Shown here one piece after another: positions 51,986-59,878 of a stretch of DNA of 64,000 bases (the first letter of the stretch is position 1; every line of letters starts with the position of its first letter). Both the position numbers and the translations under genes were made by a program. The notes beneath the pieces are model-generated. The model was given only the letters and a program-made list of their open reading frames with translations, ran no database searches and was not told the origin of the DNA. This DNA is from Mycobacterium sp. PO1 (GTDB taxonomy: Bacteria; Actinomycetota; Actinomycetes; Mycobacteriales; Mycobacteriaceae), in the NCBI RefSeq assembly GCF_017312405.1, contig NZ_BLTG01000072.1:57990-121989 (forward strand). Reading direction: 5' to 3'.

Positions 51986-54100
51986 ATGCCCCCTTCACGT
52001 AAACCATCGCAAGCTGCTCCCCGACCGACGAGCGCGACCGGCGCCCGACTCGACGACGTCGTCGACGGCCAGGATCCCCGCGCTCAGCAGGGCGAGTACC
52101 TCACCACCGCACAGGGTGTCCGGATCCCGGACACCGACCACTCACTGAAGGCCGGATCACGCGGCCCGACCCTGCTCGAGGATTTCCACCTCCGGGAGAA
52201 GATCACCCACTTCGACCACGAGCGAATTCCCGAGCGCGTCGTGCACGCCCGCGGCGCCGCCGCGCACGGCGTGTTCGAGTCCTACGGCACCGCGGCATCG
52301 GTGTGCAAGGCCGGGTTCCTCGGCAAGAAGGGCACGAAAACGGATGTGTTCTGCCGCTTCTCGACGGTGTTGGGCTCGCGCGGCTCCGCCGACACCGTGC
52401 GCGACACCCGCGGCTTCGCCGTCAAGTTCTACACCGAGGAGGGCAACTTCGACCTCGTCGGCAACAACATGCCGGTGTTCTTCATCCAGGACGGCATCAA
52501 GTTCCCCGACGTGATCCACGCGGGCAAGCCGCACCCGGACCGGGAGATCCCCCAGGCGCAGTCGGCGCACGACACCTTCTGGGACTTCGTGTCGCTGCAC
52601 ACCGAAGCCACCCACCACGTCATGTGGAACATGAGCGACCGCGGCATACCGCGCTCGTACCGCACGATGGAAGGGTTCGGCGTGCACACCTTCCGGCTGG
52701 TCAACGCCGAGGGCGAGACCAGTCTGGCGAAGTTCCACTGGAAGCCGGTGGCCGGGGTGCACTCGCTGGTGTGGGAGGAGGCGCAGATCGCGGCCGGCTG
52801 CGATCCCGACTTCCACCGCCGCGACATGGCCGACGGCATCGACGAGGGGGCGTTCCTCGAGTACGAACTGGGCGTGCAGGTGATGCCCGACGACGGCTCG
52901 GAGACCCACTCCGGCATCGACCTGCTCGACCCGACGAAGATCGTCCCGGAGGAACTGGTGCCGGTGCAGCCGATCGGCAAGCTGACCCTCAACCGCAACC
53001 CCACCAACTACTTCGCCGAAACCGAGCAGGTCGCCTTCCACACCGGCCACTTCGTACCGGGCATCGAACCGACCAACGATCCGCTGATGCAGGCCCGCCT
53101 GTTCTCCTACCTGGACACGCAGCTGACCCGGCTGGGCGGGCCCAACTTCTCGCAGCTGCCCATCAACCGGCCGCGCTGCCCGGTCAACGACATGCTGCGC
53201 GACGGTATGCACCAGACGGCGATCCACACCGGCCAGGCGCCCTACCGGCCCAACAGCATCGACGACGGCGAGCCCGTCGTCGCCGGAGCCGACGAAGGCG
53301 GCTATGTGCAGACCCCGAGACAGGTGGACGGACCGGCGGAGCGGGCCCAGCCCGCGTCTTTCGACGACCACTTCACCCAGCCGGCGATGTTCTACCGCAG
53401 CCTCACCGAGGTGGAGAAGGTCCATCTCGTCGAGGCCTTCACCTTCGAGCTCGGCAAGTGCTACGAGCAGGCCATCAAGGAACGCCAACTGCAGGTCCTC
53501 GCCAACGTCGACACCCAGCTGTGCGAGCAGGTGGCGGCCGGGTTGGGCCTGCCCGCACCGACCGGCAATCCGCCGGCCGACGTCGAGGTGTCGCCCGCGC
53601 TGTCGCAGATCGTGGACACCCCCGGTCCGATCGACGGCCGCAAGATCGGCATCATCGCCGCGGCGGACTCCGATCTGGCGGGCGTCGGCGCGCTCACCGA
53701 GGCGATCGAGGACCGCAAGGCCAGCGTGCTGGTGACCGCCCCGTTCGGCGGTGTGCTGGAGTCCGGGCGGCACCAAGCGGTCATCGAGCGCACCCTGTTG
53801 ACGGCGCGCTCCATCGAGTACGACGCGCTCGTCGTCGCCGACGGCACCCGGCCGACCGGCGACATCAAGCTGGTGTTGTTGCTGCAGGAGGCCTACCGGC
53901 ATTGCAAGCCGATAGCGGCGTGGGGTGACGGCGTCGAGGCGCTCACCGCAGCCGGTATCGACCCCGACGCACCGGGTGTCCTGGTGGCGAAGAAGGTCGA
54001 CAAGGACTTCGGCGAGGCACTGGCGAACATGGTCGGCCTGCACCGGGTGTGGGACCGGGCACCTGCCGTGATGGCCTCGAAGGTGGCGCCGGCGGACTGA
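51986..54100 (+). CDS. katE: Large-subunit (HPII-type) catalase
   Basis: The product has 704 residues, the length of HPII-like clade 2 catalases. Heme-pocket features include the active-site His87 in RIPERVVHARGAAAHG, the Asn in DLVGNNMPVFFIQD, and the proximal Tyr in ARLFSYLDTQ. The extra C-terminal domain (from GRKIGIIAAADSDLAGVGALTE) has the flavodoxin/DJ-1-like fold typical of large catalases. It breaks down H2O2 in the cytosol. ATG at 51986 is the start. Placement after the GAF-ANTAR regulator suggests stress-responsive control, unproven. Confidence 0.95.
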   Translation: MPPSRKPSQAAPRPTSATGARLDDVVDGQDPRAQQGEYLTTAQGVRIPDTDHSLKAGSRGPTLLEDFHLREKITHFDHERIPERVVHARGAAAHGVFESYGTAASVCKAGFLGKKGTKTDVFCRFSTVLGSRGSADTVRDTRGFAVKFYTEEGNFDLVGNNMPVFFIQDGIKFPDVIHAGKPHPDREIPQAQSAHDTFWDFVSLHTEATHHVMWNMSDRGIPRSYRTMEGFGVHTFRLVNAEGETSLAKFHWKPVAGVHSLVWEEAQIAAGCDPDFHRRDMADGIDEGAFLEYELGVQVMPDDGSETHSGIDLLDPTKIVPEELVPVQPIGKLTLNRNPTNYFAETEQVAFHTGHFVPGIEPTNDPLMQARLFSYLDTQLTRLGGPNFSQLPINRPRCPVNDMLRDGMHQTAIHTGQAPYRPNSIDDGEPVVAGADEGGYVQTPRQVDGPAERAQPASFDDHFTQPAMFYRSLTEVEKVHLVEAFTFELGKCYEQAIKERQLQVLANVDTQLCEQVAAGLGLPAPTGNPPADVEVSPALSQIVDTPGPIDGRKIGIIAAADSDLAGVGALTEAIEDRKASVLVTAPFGGVLESGRHQAVIERTLLTARSIEYDALVVADGTRPTGDIKLVLLLQEAYRHCKPIAAWGDGVEALTAAGIDPDAPGVLVAKKVDKDFGEALANMVGLHRVWDRAPAVMASKVAPAD

Positions 54101-54124
54101 CGGCCGGGACCGGCCGCCATCCCC

Positions 54125-54243
54125 GGCGGCCGGTCGCAGGCCCCGGTCTTGGCCGCCGGGCGGTCGCAGGCCCGGTCTCGGCTGCCGGGCGGTCGCAGGC
54201 TCCGGTCTTGGCCGGCGGCCGGTCTCAGGCTCCGGTCTTGGCC
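54125..54243. repeat. 30-bp tandem repeat over the DoxX stop
   Basis: Four imperfect units start at 54125, 54155, 54184 and 54214 (30, 29, 30 and 30 bp), built on GGCGGCCGGTCGCAGGCTCC then GGTCTTGGCC. A fifth partial copy (from 54244) is the real C-terminal coding sequence of DoxX. The DoxX stop TGA (54225-54227) exists only because unit 4 reads TCTCAGG where units 1-3 read TCGCAGG. Confidence 0.88.
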
Positions 54244-54752
54244 GGCGGCCGGTAGAAGATCACCAGCTGACCGATGCCGCCGGCCAGGCCCAGGACCGCG
54301 GCGATCACCAGACCCCACCAGCCGTGCAGCAGGTCGTAGAAGCCGGTGCCGCTGAACAGCAGGTAGTCGAGGCTGAGCTTGCCGGCCCCGATCGTGGCCA
54401 CCGCGACCGCGGACACTGCCAGCACCAGGTTGTACTCCCAGCCCTCCTTGACGATGAAGAAGCCGTTGTCCTTGTGCACCGTCCACGCGGCCACCAGCAT
54501 CAGCGCGACGAAGCCGGCCGCCGGCACCGGGGTGAGCAGGCCGACCGCCAGACCGAGGCCCGCGGCCATCTCGGTGGTGGCGGCGACACGGGCGTGGAAC
54601 ATGCCCGGCTTCATGCCCATGCTGTCGAACCAGCCGGCAGTGCCGCTCAGTCCGCCCTTTCCGAAGAACTTGTTGTAGCCGTGCGCGGCCATGGTCAGAC
54701 CCAGCACGACCCGCAGGATGAGCACGCCGACATCGAGAGCAGTGTCATACAT
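54225..54752 (-). CDS. DoxX-family membrane protein
   Basis: The product has 175 residues and four membrane helices. The start LDVGVLILRVVLGLTMAAHGYNKFFGKGGLSG (Arg in helix 1, HGxNK after it) and the block GWFDSMGMKPGMFHARVAATTEMAAGLGL are characteristic of DoxX. The physiological role is uncertain; a redox or stress link is suggested by the neighbouring catalase and by work on other DoxX proteins. The last residues (PPAKTGA) and the stop lie inside the 30-bp repeat. ATG at 54752 is the start. Confidence 0.85.
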   Translation of the reverse strand: MYDTALDVGVLILRVVLGLTMAAHGYNKFFGKGGLSGTAGWFDSMGMKPGMFHARVAATTEMAAGLGLAVGLLTPVPAAGFVALMLVAAWTVHKDNGFFIVKEGWEYNLVLAVSAVAVATIGAGKLSLDYLLFSGTGFYDLLHGWWGLVIAAVLGLAGGIGQLVIFYRPPAKTGA

Positions 54753-54810
54753 GCAACAGAATGTAGGCCATCTGTCACGTCGGCACCGACCTACCCCGGC
54801 TCTGGGCCCG

Positions 54811-56250
54811 TCAGTCGGCAGGCACCCAGTTGCCGTGGAAACCGGAGGGGACGCGGTGCGGCAGCGCGATGCTGGCGACCTCGTCGAGGGTCTGGGCGTC
54901 CAGGAACGCCAACTCGCTGCGGTCGGTGCGGCGATCGTAGACGAAGCCCATCAGCACACCGTCGTCCTCGGCGGCCACCGGTGACGACGGCTGGAACACG
55001 AACTCACCCACCACCTTGTCGGCGCCGAAGGAGTGGGCCGTAGTGGAGCTGCCGACGAAATCGTGTTTGAGCAGGGTGTCACCGCCATCGCTGTCGCCGA
55101 CGTAGGGCGCGTACCCGTAACGATGGCGCTTGCCGACGCGCCGCTCGTCGACGCGCGGGAACTCCTGCGGCCGGTCGTCGATCCGCGACTCCCGCACCTT
55201 GCCGTCAGCGAGGTCGACGGTCCACCGCTCCAGCGTGGGCGGACCCTCGTCGGGCCCGGAACGGTTGGTGTCGAACATCTTCGGATGTCGGATGACGTCG
55301 AGGACGATGGTGGTGTCGTCCGACTCGTAGGCGTTCATCGGGTGGAAGACGTAGCACGGCTCCACGTCGAACCAGCGCACATCACGGTTGCCGCCCTCGC
55401 GCGGCATCACCCCGATCCGGGCCGGATAGTTCGGGTCCCACGAGTAGGGAAAGCGGCGGTCCGACGACGGGCCCTTCGGTCTGCGCGCGGCGAGCGGGTC
55501 CGGGATGCGGATCCGTCCGATCACCGCGGAGAGCATCAGCCGCGCCGGAAGCCGCAGGGCGCGAGGCACTCCCATGGTGGCCGCGGTCCGCACGTCGAAG
55601 GTGACCGGAAGATCGTAGAACACGACGTAGCGCTCGGTCAGGGAGAAGTCGTGCATCATCGGGCTGCCGCCGACGTCGATGTCCACGGTGCGCCGGGCAC
55701 GGCCGTCGGCGCCGATCACGGAGTACTGCACGGTGTTTCCCCGCAGCATGCTGTAGGACACCGCGTGCAGTTCGCCGGTGTCGGGATCACGTTTGGGGTG
55801 CGCGGTGTAGCCGCCGGTCAGCGTGCCGTCGAAGTCGCACGGGCCGACGGTGTCCAGCTCCTCGGTCAGTTCGTAGTTCGCCACGCCGGCCTCGATCAGT
55901 GCGAGCGTCTTGCCCGCGCGTCCGATGACGTTGGTGTTGGCGCCGATTCCCGAGATCGCGACGTCTCCGGCCGGCACCGGCTCCCCCAGCGCGCGCGCCG
56001 CCTGCGGCCCCCGCACCCACCGGTTGCGATACCACTCGGCGCGCCCGTCGCGGATGCGGATTCCGTGCACCATACCGTCGCCGATGAACCAGTGATACAA
56101 CGCGGGGTCGATCTCGCCGATCGGGTTCGGCCCGTTGCGCAGATAGCGGCCGTCGAGATAGCCGGGAAGGTGGCCGGTCACCTCGAGGTCGGTCAGCGTG
56201 TGCTCTTCGGCGATCGGAGCGAACACTCCGCTCAGATAGCGGTTCGTCAT
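54811..56250 (-). CDS. Carotenoid oxygenase (RPE65/CCO family)
   Basis: The product has 479 residues. The start GVFAPIAEEHTLTDLEVTGHLPGYLDGRYLRNGPNP is the family opening. The four iron-binding histidines can be placed in GYTAHPKRD, SPMMHDFSLT, VFHPMNAYE and the C-terminal GFHGNWVP. Such enzymes cleave carotenoids or related polyenes with O2; a mycobacterial relative (Rv0654) cleaves carotenoids. ATG at 56250 is the start. Two TetR-type operators lie immediately upstream, and a divergent TetR gene follows, as I recall for Rv0653c/Rv0654. Confidence 0.9.
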   Translation of the reverse strand: MTNRYLSGVFAPIAEEHTLTDLEVTGHLPGYLDGRYLRNGPNPIGEIDPALYHWFIGDGMVHGIRIRDGRAEWYRNRWVRGPQAARALGEPVPAGDVAISGIGANTNVIGRAGKTLALIEAGVANYELTEELDTVGPCDFDGTLTGGYTAHPKRDPDTGELHAVSYSMLRGNTVQYSVIGADGRARRTVDIDVGGSPMMHDFSLTERYVVFYDLPVTFDVRTAATMGVPRALRLPARLMLSAVIGRIRIPDPLAARRPKGPSSDRRFPYSWDPNYPARIGVMPREGGNRDVRWFDVEPCYVFHPMNAYESDDTTIVLDVIRHPKMFDTNRSGPDEGPPTLERWTVDLADGKVRESRIDDRPQEFPRVDERRVGKRHRYGYAPYVGDSDGGDTLLKHDFVGSSTTAHSFGADKVVGEFVFQPSSPVAAEDDGVLMGFVYDRRTDRSELAFLDAQTLDEVASIALPHRVPSGFHGNWVPAD

Positions 56251-56261
56251 GCCCGCCTCCC

Positions 56262-56302
56262 TATAACAGCGTTATATACCGCCTCTGTATAACACCGTTA
56301 TG
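56262..56302. promoter_or_regulatory. Twin operators between carotenoid oxygenase and TetR
   Basis: TATAACAGCGTTATA (56262-56276, perfect 6-3-6 palindrome) and TATAACACCGTTATG (56288-56302, one mismatch) are 26 bp apart, start to start, in the 57-bp gap. They are the obvious binding sites for the divergent TetR protein. TATAAC may also serve as -10 hexamers. Confidence 0.8.
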
Positions 56303-56307
56303 GCACG

Positions 56308-56988
56308 ATGACAACCATGAGTGCGAAGGAGTCGTTGGTTGTGGCCGGCGTGCGGCTCCTGGAACGCGACGGCCTGGACGCGCTGAGCGCGCGCAACGTC
56401 GCCGCCGAAGCGGGCACCTCGACAATGGCCGTCTACACCCACTTCGGCGGCATGACCAAGCTGGTCGACGCCATCGCCGTCGACGTCTTCGTGCGCTTCA
56501 CCGCGGCACTGACCGAGGTCCCCCACACCGACGACCCGGTGGCCGATTTTCTCGCGATGGGGCTCGCGTACCACCGCTTCGCCCTGGCCAATCCGCAGCG
56601 CTACCAGCTGATGTTCGGCACCGCCGCACCGGCGTCGCTCACCCGGTTCCGGGCCGACCTGACCGTGACCGGCAGCGCGACCAACCGCAGCGAGCTCGCC
56701 GAATCGTTCGGGGCGCTGCGCGACGGCGTGCGCCGGATGATCGCCGCGGGCCGCATCCGGCCCGACGACGAGTTGGCCGTCGCGGGCCGGCTGTGGAGCG
56801 TCAACCACGGCGCGGTGCTGCTGGAGATGGCGGGCTTCTTCGGGCACGAAGGGCACGGGCTGACCCAGATCCTGGGCCCGCTGATCATCGACACGCTGGT
56901 CGGGATGGGTGACGAGAGAGCCGCCGCCACACAGTCGTTGGCGAGCGTGGTGGCCGCGCAACCCGCGGATGCCCAGCCCCTCAGCTAG
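56308..56988 (+). CDS. TetR-family repressor of carotenoid oxygenase
   Basis: The product has 226 residues (ATG 56308; ATG 56317 also possible). The helix-turn-helix is KESLVVAGVRLLERDGLDALSARNVAAEAGTSTMAVYTHFGGMTKLVDAIA (about 7-57). The ligand domain is of TetR_C_33/WHG type (YHRFALANPQRYQLMFG). It begins 5 bases after the second operator, so it probably represses itself and the oxygenase. The stop TAG (56986-56988) lies in a 16-bp tandem repeat. Confidence 0.88.
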   Translation: MTTMSAKESLVVAGVRLLERDGLDALSARNVAAEAGTSTMAVYTHFGGMTKLVDAIAVDVFVRFTAALTEVPHTDDPVADFLAMGLAYHRFALANPQRYQLMFGTAAPASLTRFRADLTVTGSATNRSELAESFGALRDGVRRMIAAGRIRPDDELAVAGRLWSVNHGAVLLEMAGFFGHEGHGLTQILGPLIIDTLVGMGDERAAATQSLASVVAAQPADAQPLS

Positions 56989-57061
56989 CGGGTCCTCTCA
57001 GCTCGCGGGGCCCTCAGCTCGCGGGGCCATCAGCTCGCGGGCCATTCAGCGCGCGGGCGAG
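56981..57061. repeat. 16-bp tandem repeat over two convergent stop codons
   Basis: Five imperfect units built on TCAGCTCGCGGGGCC start at 56981, 56998, 57014, 57030 and 57046. The first holds the TetR stop (TAG, 56986-56988); the third gives the stop of the convergent acyltransferase gene (TCA, 57014-57016, a TGA on the minus strand). Confidence 0.85.
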
Positions 57062-58303
57062 GCGTTCGACGTAGGCGTCGACGTCGTCGACGGCGAATTC
57101 GGCGGCGTGGACGCTGACGGCCACGGTGTCGCCCAGCCCGTGCACGCCGTGTGTCAGGCCCATCATCGGTGACAGACCGGGGAACCCGGTGGTGAACAGC
57201 ACCGGCGAGGTGCCGAGAACAAGGTCCTTCGCGCCCCGGTTGACGCTCGACACGACCGTGTTCCCGGTAGCCGTGTCGGACCGCACCGTCGGATCGAATT
57301 GCCTGACACCCCAGCGCAACAGCGGTGCCGGCACAGCCGCAAAGGCCGCGCTCGCGGTCACCATCGCCGGATGGTTGGCCCGCCTGCGGCGCTGGTGCAA
57401 CTCGGCACTGATCGCCCGGCACCGGACGGCGAACGGCAGCTGCGGGTGCAGTCCGACGCCGACGTTGCCGAAGTGGTTGTGGGCCCGGCGTGGGCCCGCC
57501 TTGGTCATCGGTACCTCGGCGCCGAGTTGCGTGGTGTCCTCACCCAACTCCTCGAGATGCCCGGACAGCGCGCCCGCCACTGCGGCCAGCACGCTCACGG
57601 TCACGGTCGGGCCCGGCAGACGACGTCGGTCGCACAGCACCGTGCGGAGGTACCGCCGGCCCTCGGGCCGTGCGTTGCTGGGCAACACCGGCCGTGACTT
57701 CGCCTGCGGCGGAACGAGTCCGGCAGCGGTGTCGCGGACCAGCCTGCGGTGCGCCCGCGCCGCCGCAGCGGCCCGCCGCACCCAGGACCATTCCGGATGT
57801 CCGGCGACGTCGCAGGACGGGACCGGCGCGTCCCGGCCGAACAGCCAGGCCGCCAACGCCGCAGAGCGTTGTCCGTCGCCCAATGCGTGCGACATCTGCA
57901 GCACCGCCACCGCCCCGGTCGCGGTGCCCGGGCCGCGGAGTTCGGCGACCGTGGGAAAGACATGCAGACGCCATGGCGCCACCCGCGCGTCGAGCTGGTC
58001 GTCGCCGAGGTCGGCGATGGCGGCCAGACACGCCGACCACGACGCGTCGGCAGGCCGGTGCACCGTGAAGCGGTCGGCCTCTACTGCACACGGCTGCCAC
58101 TGCGGGTACGTCCAGAACCCCGCCTCGGCGACCCGTACTGTCAGCGCGGCACATCCTCCGGCGCGGCTGCGGATCTCCTGTAGCGCCGACCCAGGATCGG
58201 CCAGTTCGCCGTCGAACGCGTAGACCAGGAACTGATCGTTCGGGATCGCCGATGCCATCCAGTACATCTGCGCGTCGACCGCTGCCAGCCGACGCGATGT
58301 CAT
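57014..58303 (-). CDS. Wax-ester-synthase/DGAT-like acyltransferase
   Basis: The product has 429 residues in the CoA-dependent acyltransferase/condensation fold. The catalytic motif reads SHALGDG (the usual HHxxxDG with the first His replaced by Ser; the catalytic second His and DG are kept). Later blocks, VPMTKAGPRRAHNHFGNVGVGLHPQLP and NTVVSSVNRGAKDLVLGTSPVLFTTGF, match the WS/DGAT C-terminal domain (DUF1298 type). Such enzymes make triacylglycerol or wax esters, or transfer acyl groups to other lipids. It lies 16 bp after the mce operon on the same strand. Confidence 0.78.
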   Translation of the reverse strand: MTSRRLAAVDAQMYWMASAIPNDQFLVYAFDGELADPGSALQEIRSRAGGCAALTVRVAEAGFWTYPQWQPCAVEADRFTVHRPADASWSACLAAIADLGDDQLDARVAPWRLHVFPTVAELRGPGTATGAVAVLQMSHALGDGQRSAALAAWLFGRDAPVPSCDVAGHPEWSWVRRAAAAARAHRRLVRDTAAGLVPPQAKSRPVLPSNARPEGRRYLRTVLCDRRRLPGPTVTVSVLAAVAGALSGHLEELGEDTTQLGAEVPMTKAGPRRAHNHFGNVGVGLHPQLPFAVRCRAISAELHQRRRRANHPAMVTASAAFAAVPAPLLRWGVRQFDPTVRSDTATGNTVVSSVNRGAKDLVLGTSPVLFTTGFPGLSPMMGLTHGVHGLGDTVAVSVHAAEFAVDDVDAYVERLARALNGPRADGPAS

Positions 58304-58319
58304 GACAGCAGGATCCGGC

Positions 58320-59102
58320 CTACACCGGGTCGAACGCCGAGATCAGCCAGCGGCCGTCGACCTTGTCCAGGGTCACCCGCACGCTGGACGCCGTGTCGGT
58401 CGGCGGCTGCTGACCCACGGTGACGGTCTGGTTGACGAACAGCAGCACCACAGCGTGATCGGGGTCCGCCGACACCGGCGCCGCGGCCGGAACCGATGCC
58501 AGGGCGGCGATCTGCTGCTCCTTGGCGCCGGGGATGACCACATCGGTCGTCAGATCCGTGTAGGACTGCTGGAACTCGCCGGTCAGCAGATTGCGCGCCG
58601 CGCCGAGCTGCTGTTCGACGGTGTCCGGTGAGTACGACAGCAGCGCGATGGTGCTCTCGGTTGCGGCCTGCGTGGCGGCATCGGCGGCGTCTTCGGCGAT
58701 GCGCGCGGAGTTGGCCTGCCACTTCAGGAAACCGGCGGTCAGCGCCAGCAGCAGGGCCAGCGCAGGCAACAGTCCGAACGCGACGACCTTCGACCAGGGC
58801 ACCGCACGCTTCGGCGCAGGGGTCGCGACCGGCTCGGCGGGCGTGGCATCGCCGCGCTTCTCGTCACCGGACTCCCCGGGAGCATCCGTGGCATCGGCCT
58901 GCTCGGTGGCATCGGCATCTTCGGTGACGGCCTCTTCGGTGGCGTCAACCTGATCCGCGGCGTCGGCCTCTTCGGTGGATGCGGCCCGCTCGGTGGCGTC
59001 GGCCTGTCCGGCGTCAGTCGCAGCTGTCTGCTCGGCGCCGGTCGCGGTGCCGCCGCCGTCCTCGGTCGTGTCGTCCTTCTTGTCCTTGCTGTCCCCGCTC
59101 AC
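58320..59102 (-). CDS. Mce-associated membrane protein
   Basis: The product has 260 residues. An acidic, Ala/Thr/Asp-rich N-terminal region of about 95 residues (DATE/EEAD repeats) precedes one membrane helix (about 105-126). A conserved outer domain follows (ATESTIALLSYSPDTVEQQLGAARNLLTGEF, VVLLFVNQTVTVG, VRVTLDKVDGRWLISAFDPV) typical of mce-associated (Mas) proteins. These support or stabilise Mce lipid importers. GTG at 59102 overlaps the stop of the upstream paralogue (59099) by 4 bp. It is last gene of the operon. Confidence 0.85.
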   Translation of the reverse strand: MSGDSKDKKDDTTEDGGGTATGAEQTAATDAGQADATERAASTEEADAADQVDATEEAVTEDADATEQADATDAPGESGDEKRGDATPAEPVATPAPKRAVPWSKVVAFGLLPALALLLALTAGFLKWQANSARIAEDAADAATQAATESTIALLSYSPDTVEQQLGAARNLLTGEFQQSYTDLTTDVVIPGAKEQQIAALASVPAAAPVSADPDHAVVLLFVNQTVTVGQQPPTDTASSVRVTLDKVDGRWLISAFDPV

Positions 59103-59878
59103 GGCACAAACTCCACGTTCGACACCTTGGCCTCGTCACCGACCTTCTCCACTGAAATCCGCATCCGCCAGGCCCGCGGCGCCTGGTCGGGCGCGCCGGC
59201 GTTCGATGTGCGCACCGTGACCGCCACGAGCACCTGGGCCTCGTTGTCGGAGAACGACTCCAGGCCGGCCTCGGCGATGGTGCCCTCCGAGGTGGACTGG
59301 GCCTGCTTGACGACCTCCACGAACGGCTCGGCACGCCGCTGGAAGTCGTCGTAGAACGTGCCGGTCGCCGAATCGAGGATGCGCTGGACGTCGGCCTCGG
59401 CGTTCTCGTAGCCGATGGTCGTAAGGTTGAGGGCACCCTGACGCCCTACCTGCAGGTAGAGGCTGCGCAGATCCTGGGTCTGCTGGGCCTGGTAGGCCTG
59501 GAAGCCGAGCCAGCCGGTCAGTCCCGCCAGCGCCACCACCGCGACGAGACCCGCGATGAGCGCGATCTTGACGTGCGACATCGGCGCGCGGGCCGGTGCG
59601 GCCTCGTCGGCGACAACGCCCTCGGCGTCGTCGGCCTCCTCGGTGCCCTCAGCCTCAGTGTCCTCAGCCTCGGTGTCCTCAGCTTCGGCGTCCTCGTCAG
59701 CATTGGTCGCAGTGGCGGCCTCGGCGGTGGCTGCTGACTCCGGCTTCCCCGTCTCGGGCACGTCGGAAGCGGTCGAATCGGGCTCGACCGCGCCGGATGC
59801 CTCCTTGTCGGTGGTCCCTGCCGAATCCGCCCTCGACGTCGTCAATTCCCCGTCGGGGGCAGCAGCATCGTCTGCCAT
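59099..59878 (-). CDS. Mce-associated membrane protein
   Basis: The product has 259 residues and the same plan as its downstream neighbour: an acidic N-terminal region (EDTEAEDTEAEGTEEADD) of about 100 residues, one helix (105-127), and an outer domain with LYLQVGRQGALNLTTIGYENAEADVQRILDSATGTFYDDF and VRTSNAGAPDQAPRAWRMRISVEKVGDEAKVSNVEFVP. The start ATG 59878 lies inside the end of mceF (37-bp overlap). The acidic tracts are probably disordered cytosolic segments. Confidence 0.85.
   Translation of the reverse strand: MADDAAAPDGELTTSRADSAGTTDKEASGAVEPDSTASDVPETGKPESAATAEAATATNADEDAEAEDTEAEDTEAEGTEEADDAEGVVADEAAPARAPMSHVKIALIAGLVAVVALAGLTGWLGFQAYQAQQTQDLRSLYLQVGRQGALNLTTIGYENAEADVQRILDSATGTFYDDFQRRAEPFVEVVKQAQSTSEGTIAEAGLESFSDNEAQVLVAVTVRTSNAGAPDQAPRAWRMRISVEKVGDEAKVSNVEFVP

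Noticed and set aside
52157..54043. A 628-residue minus-strand frame opposite catalase
   Set aside because: Antisense shadow of a clearly conserved catalase gene.
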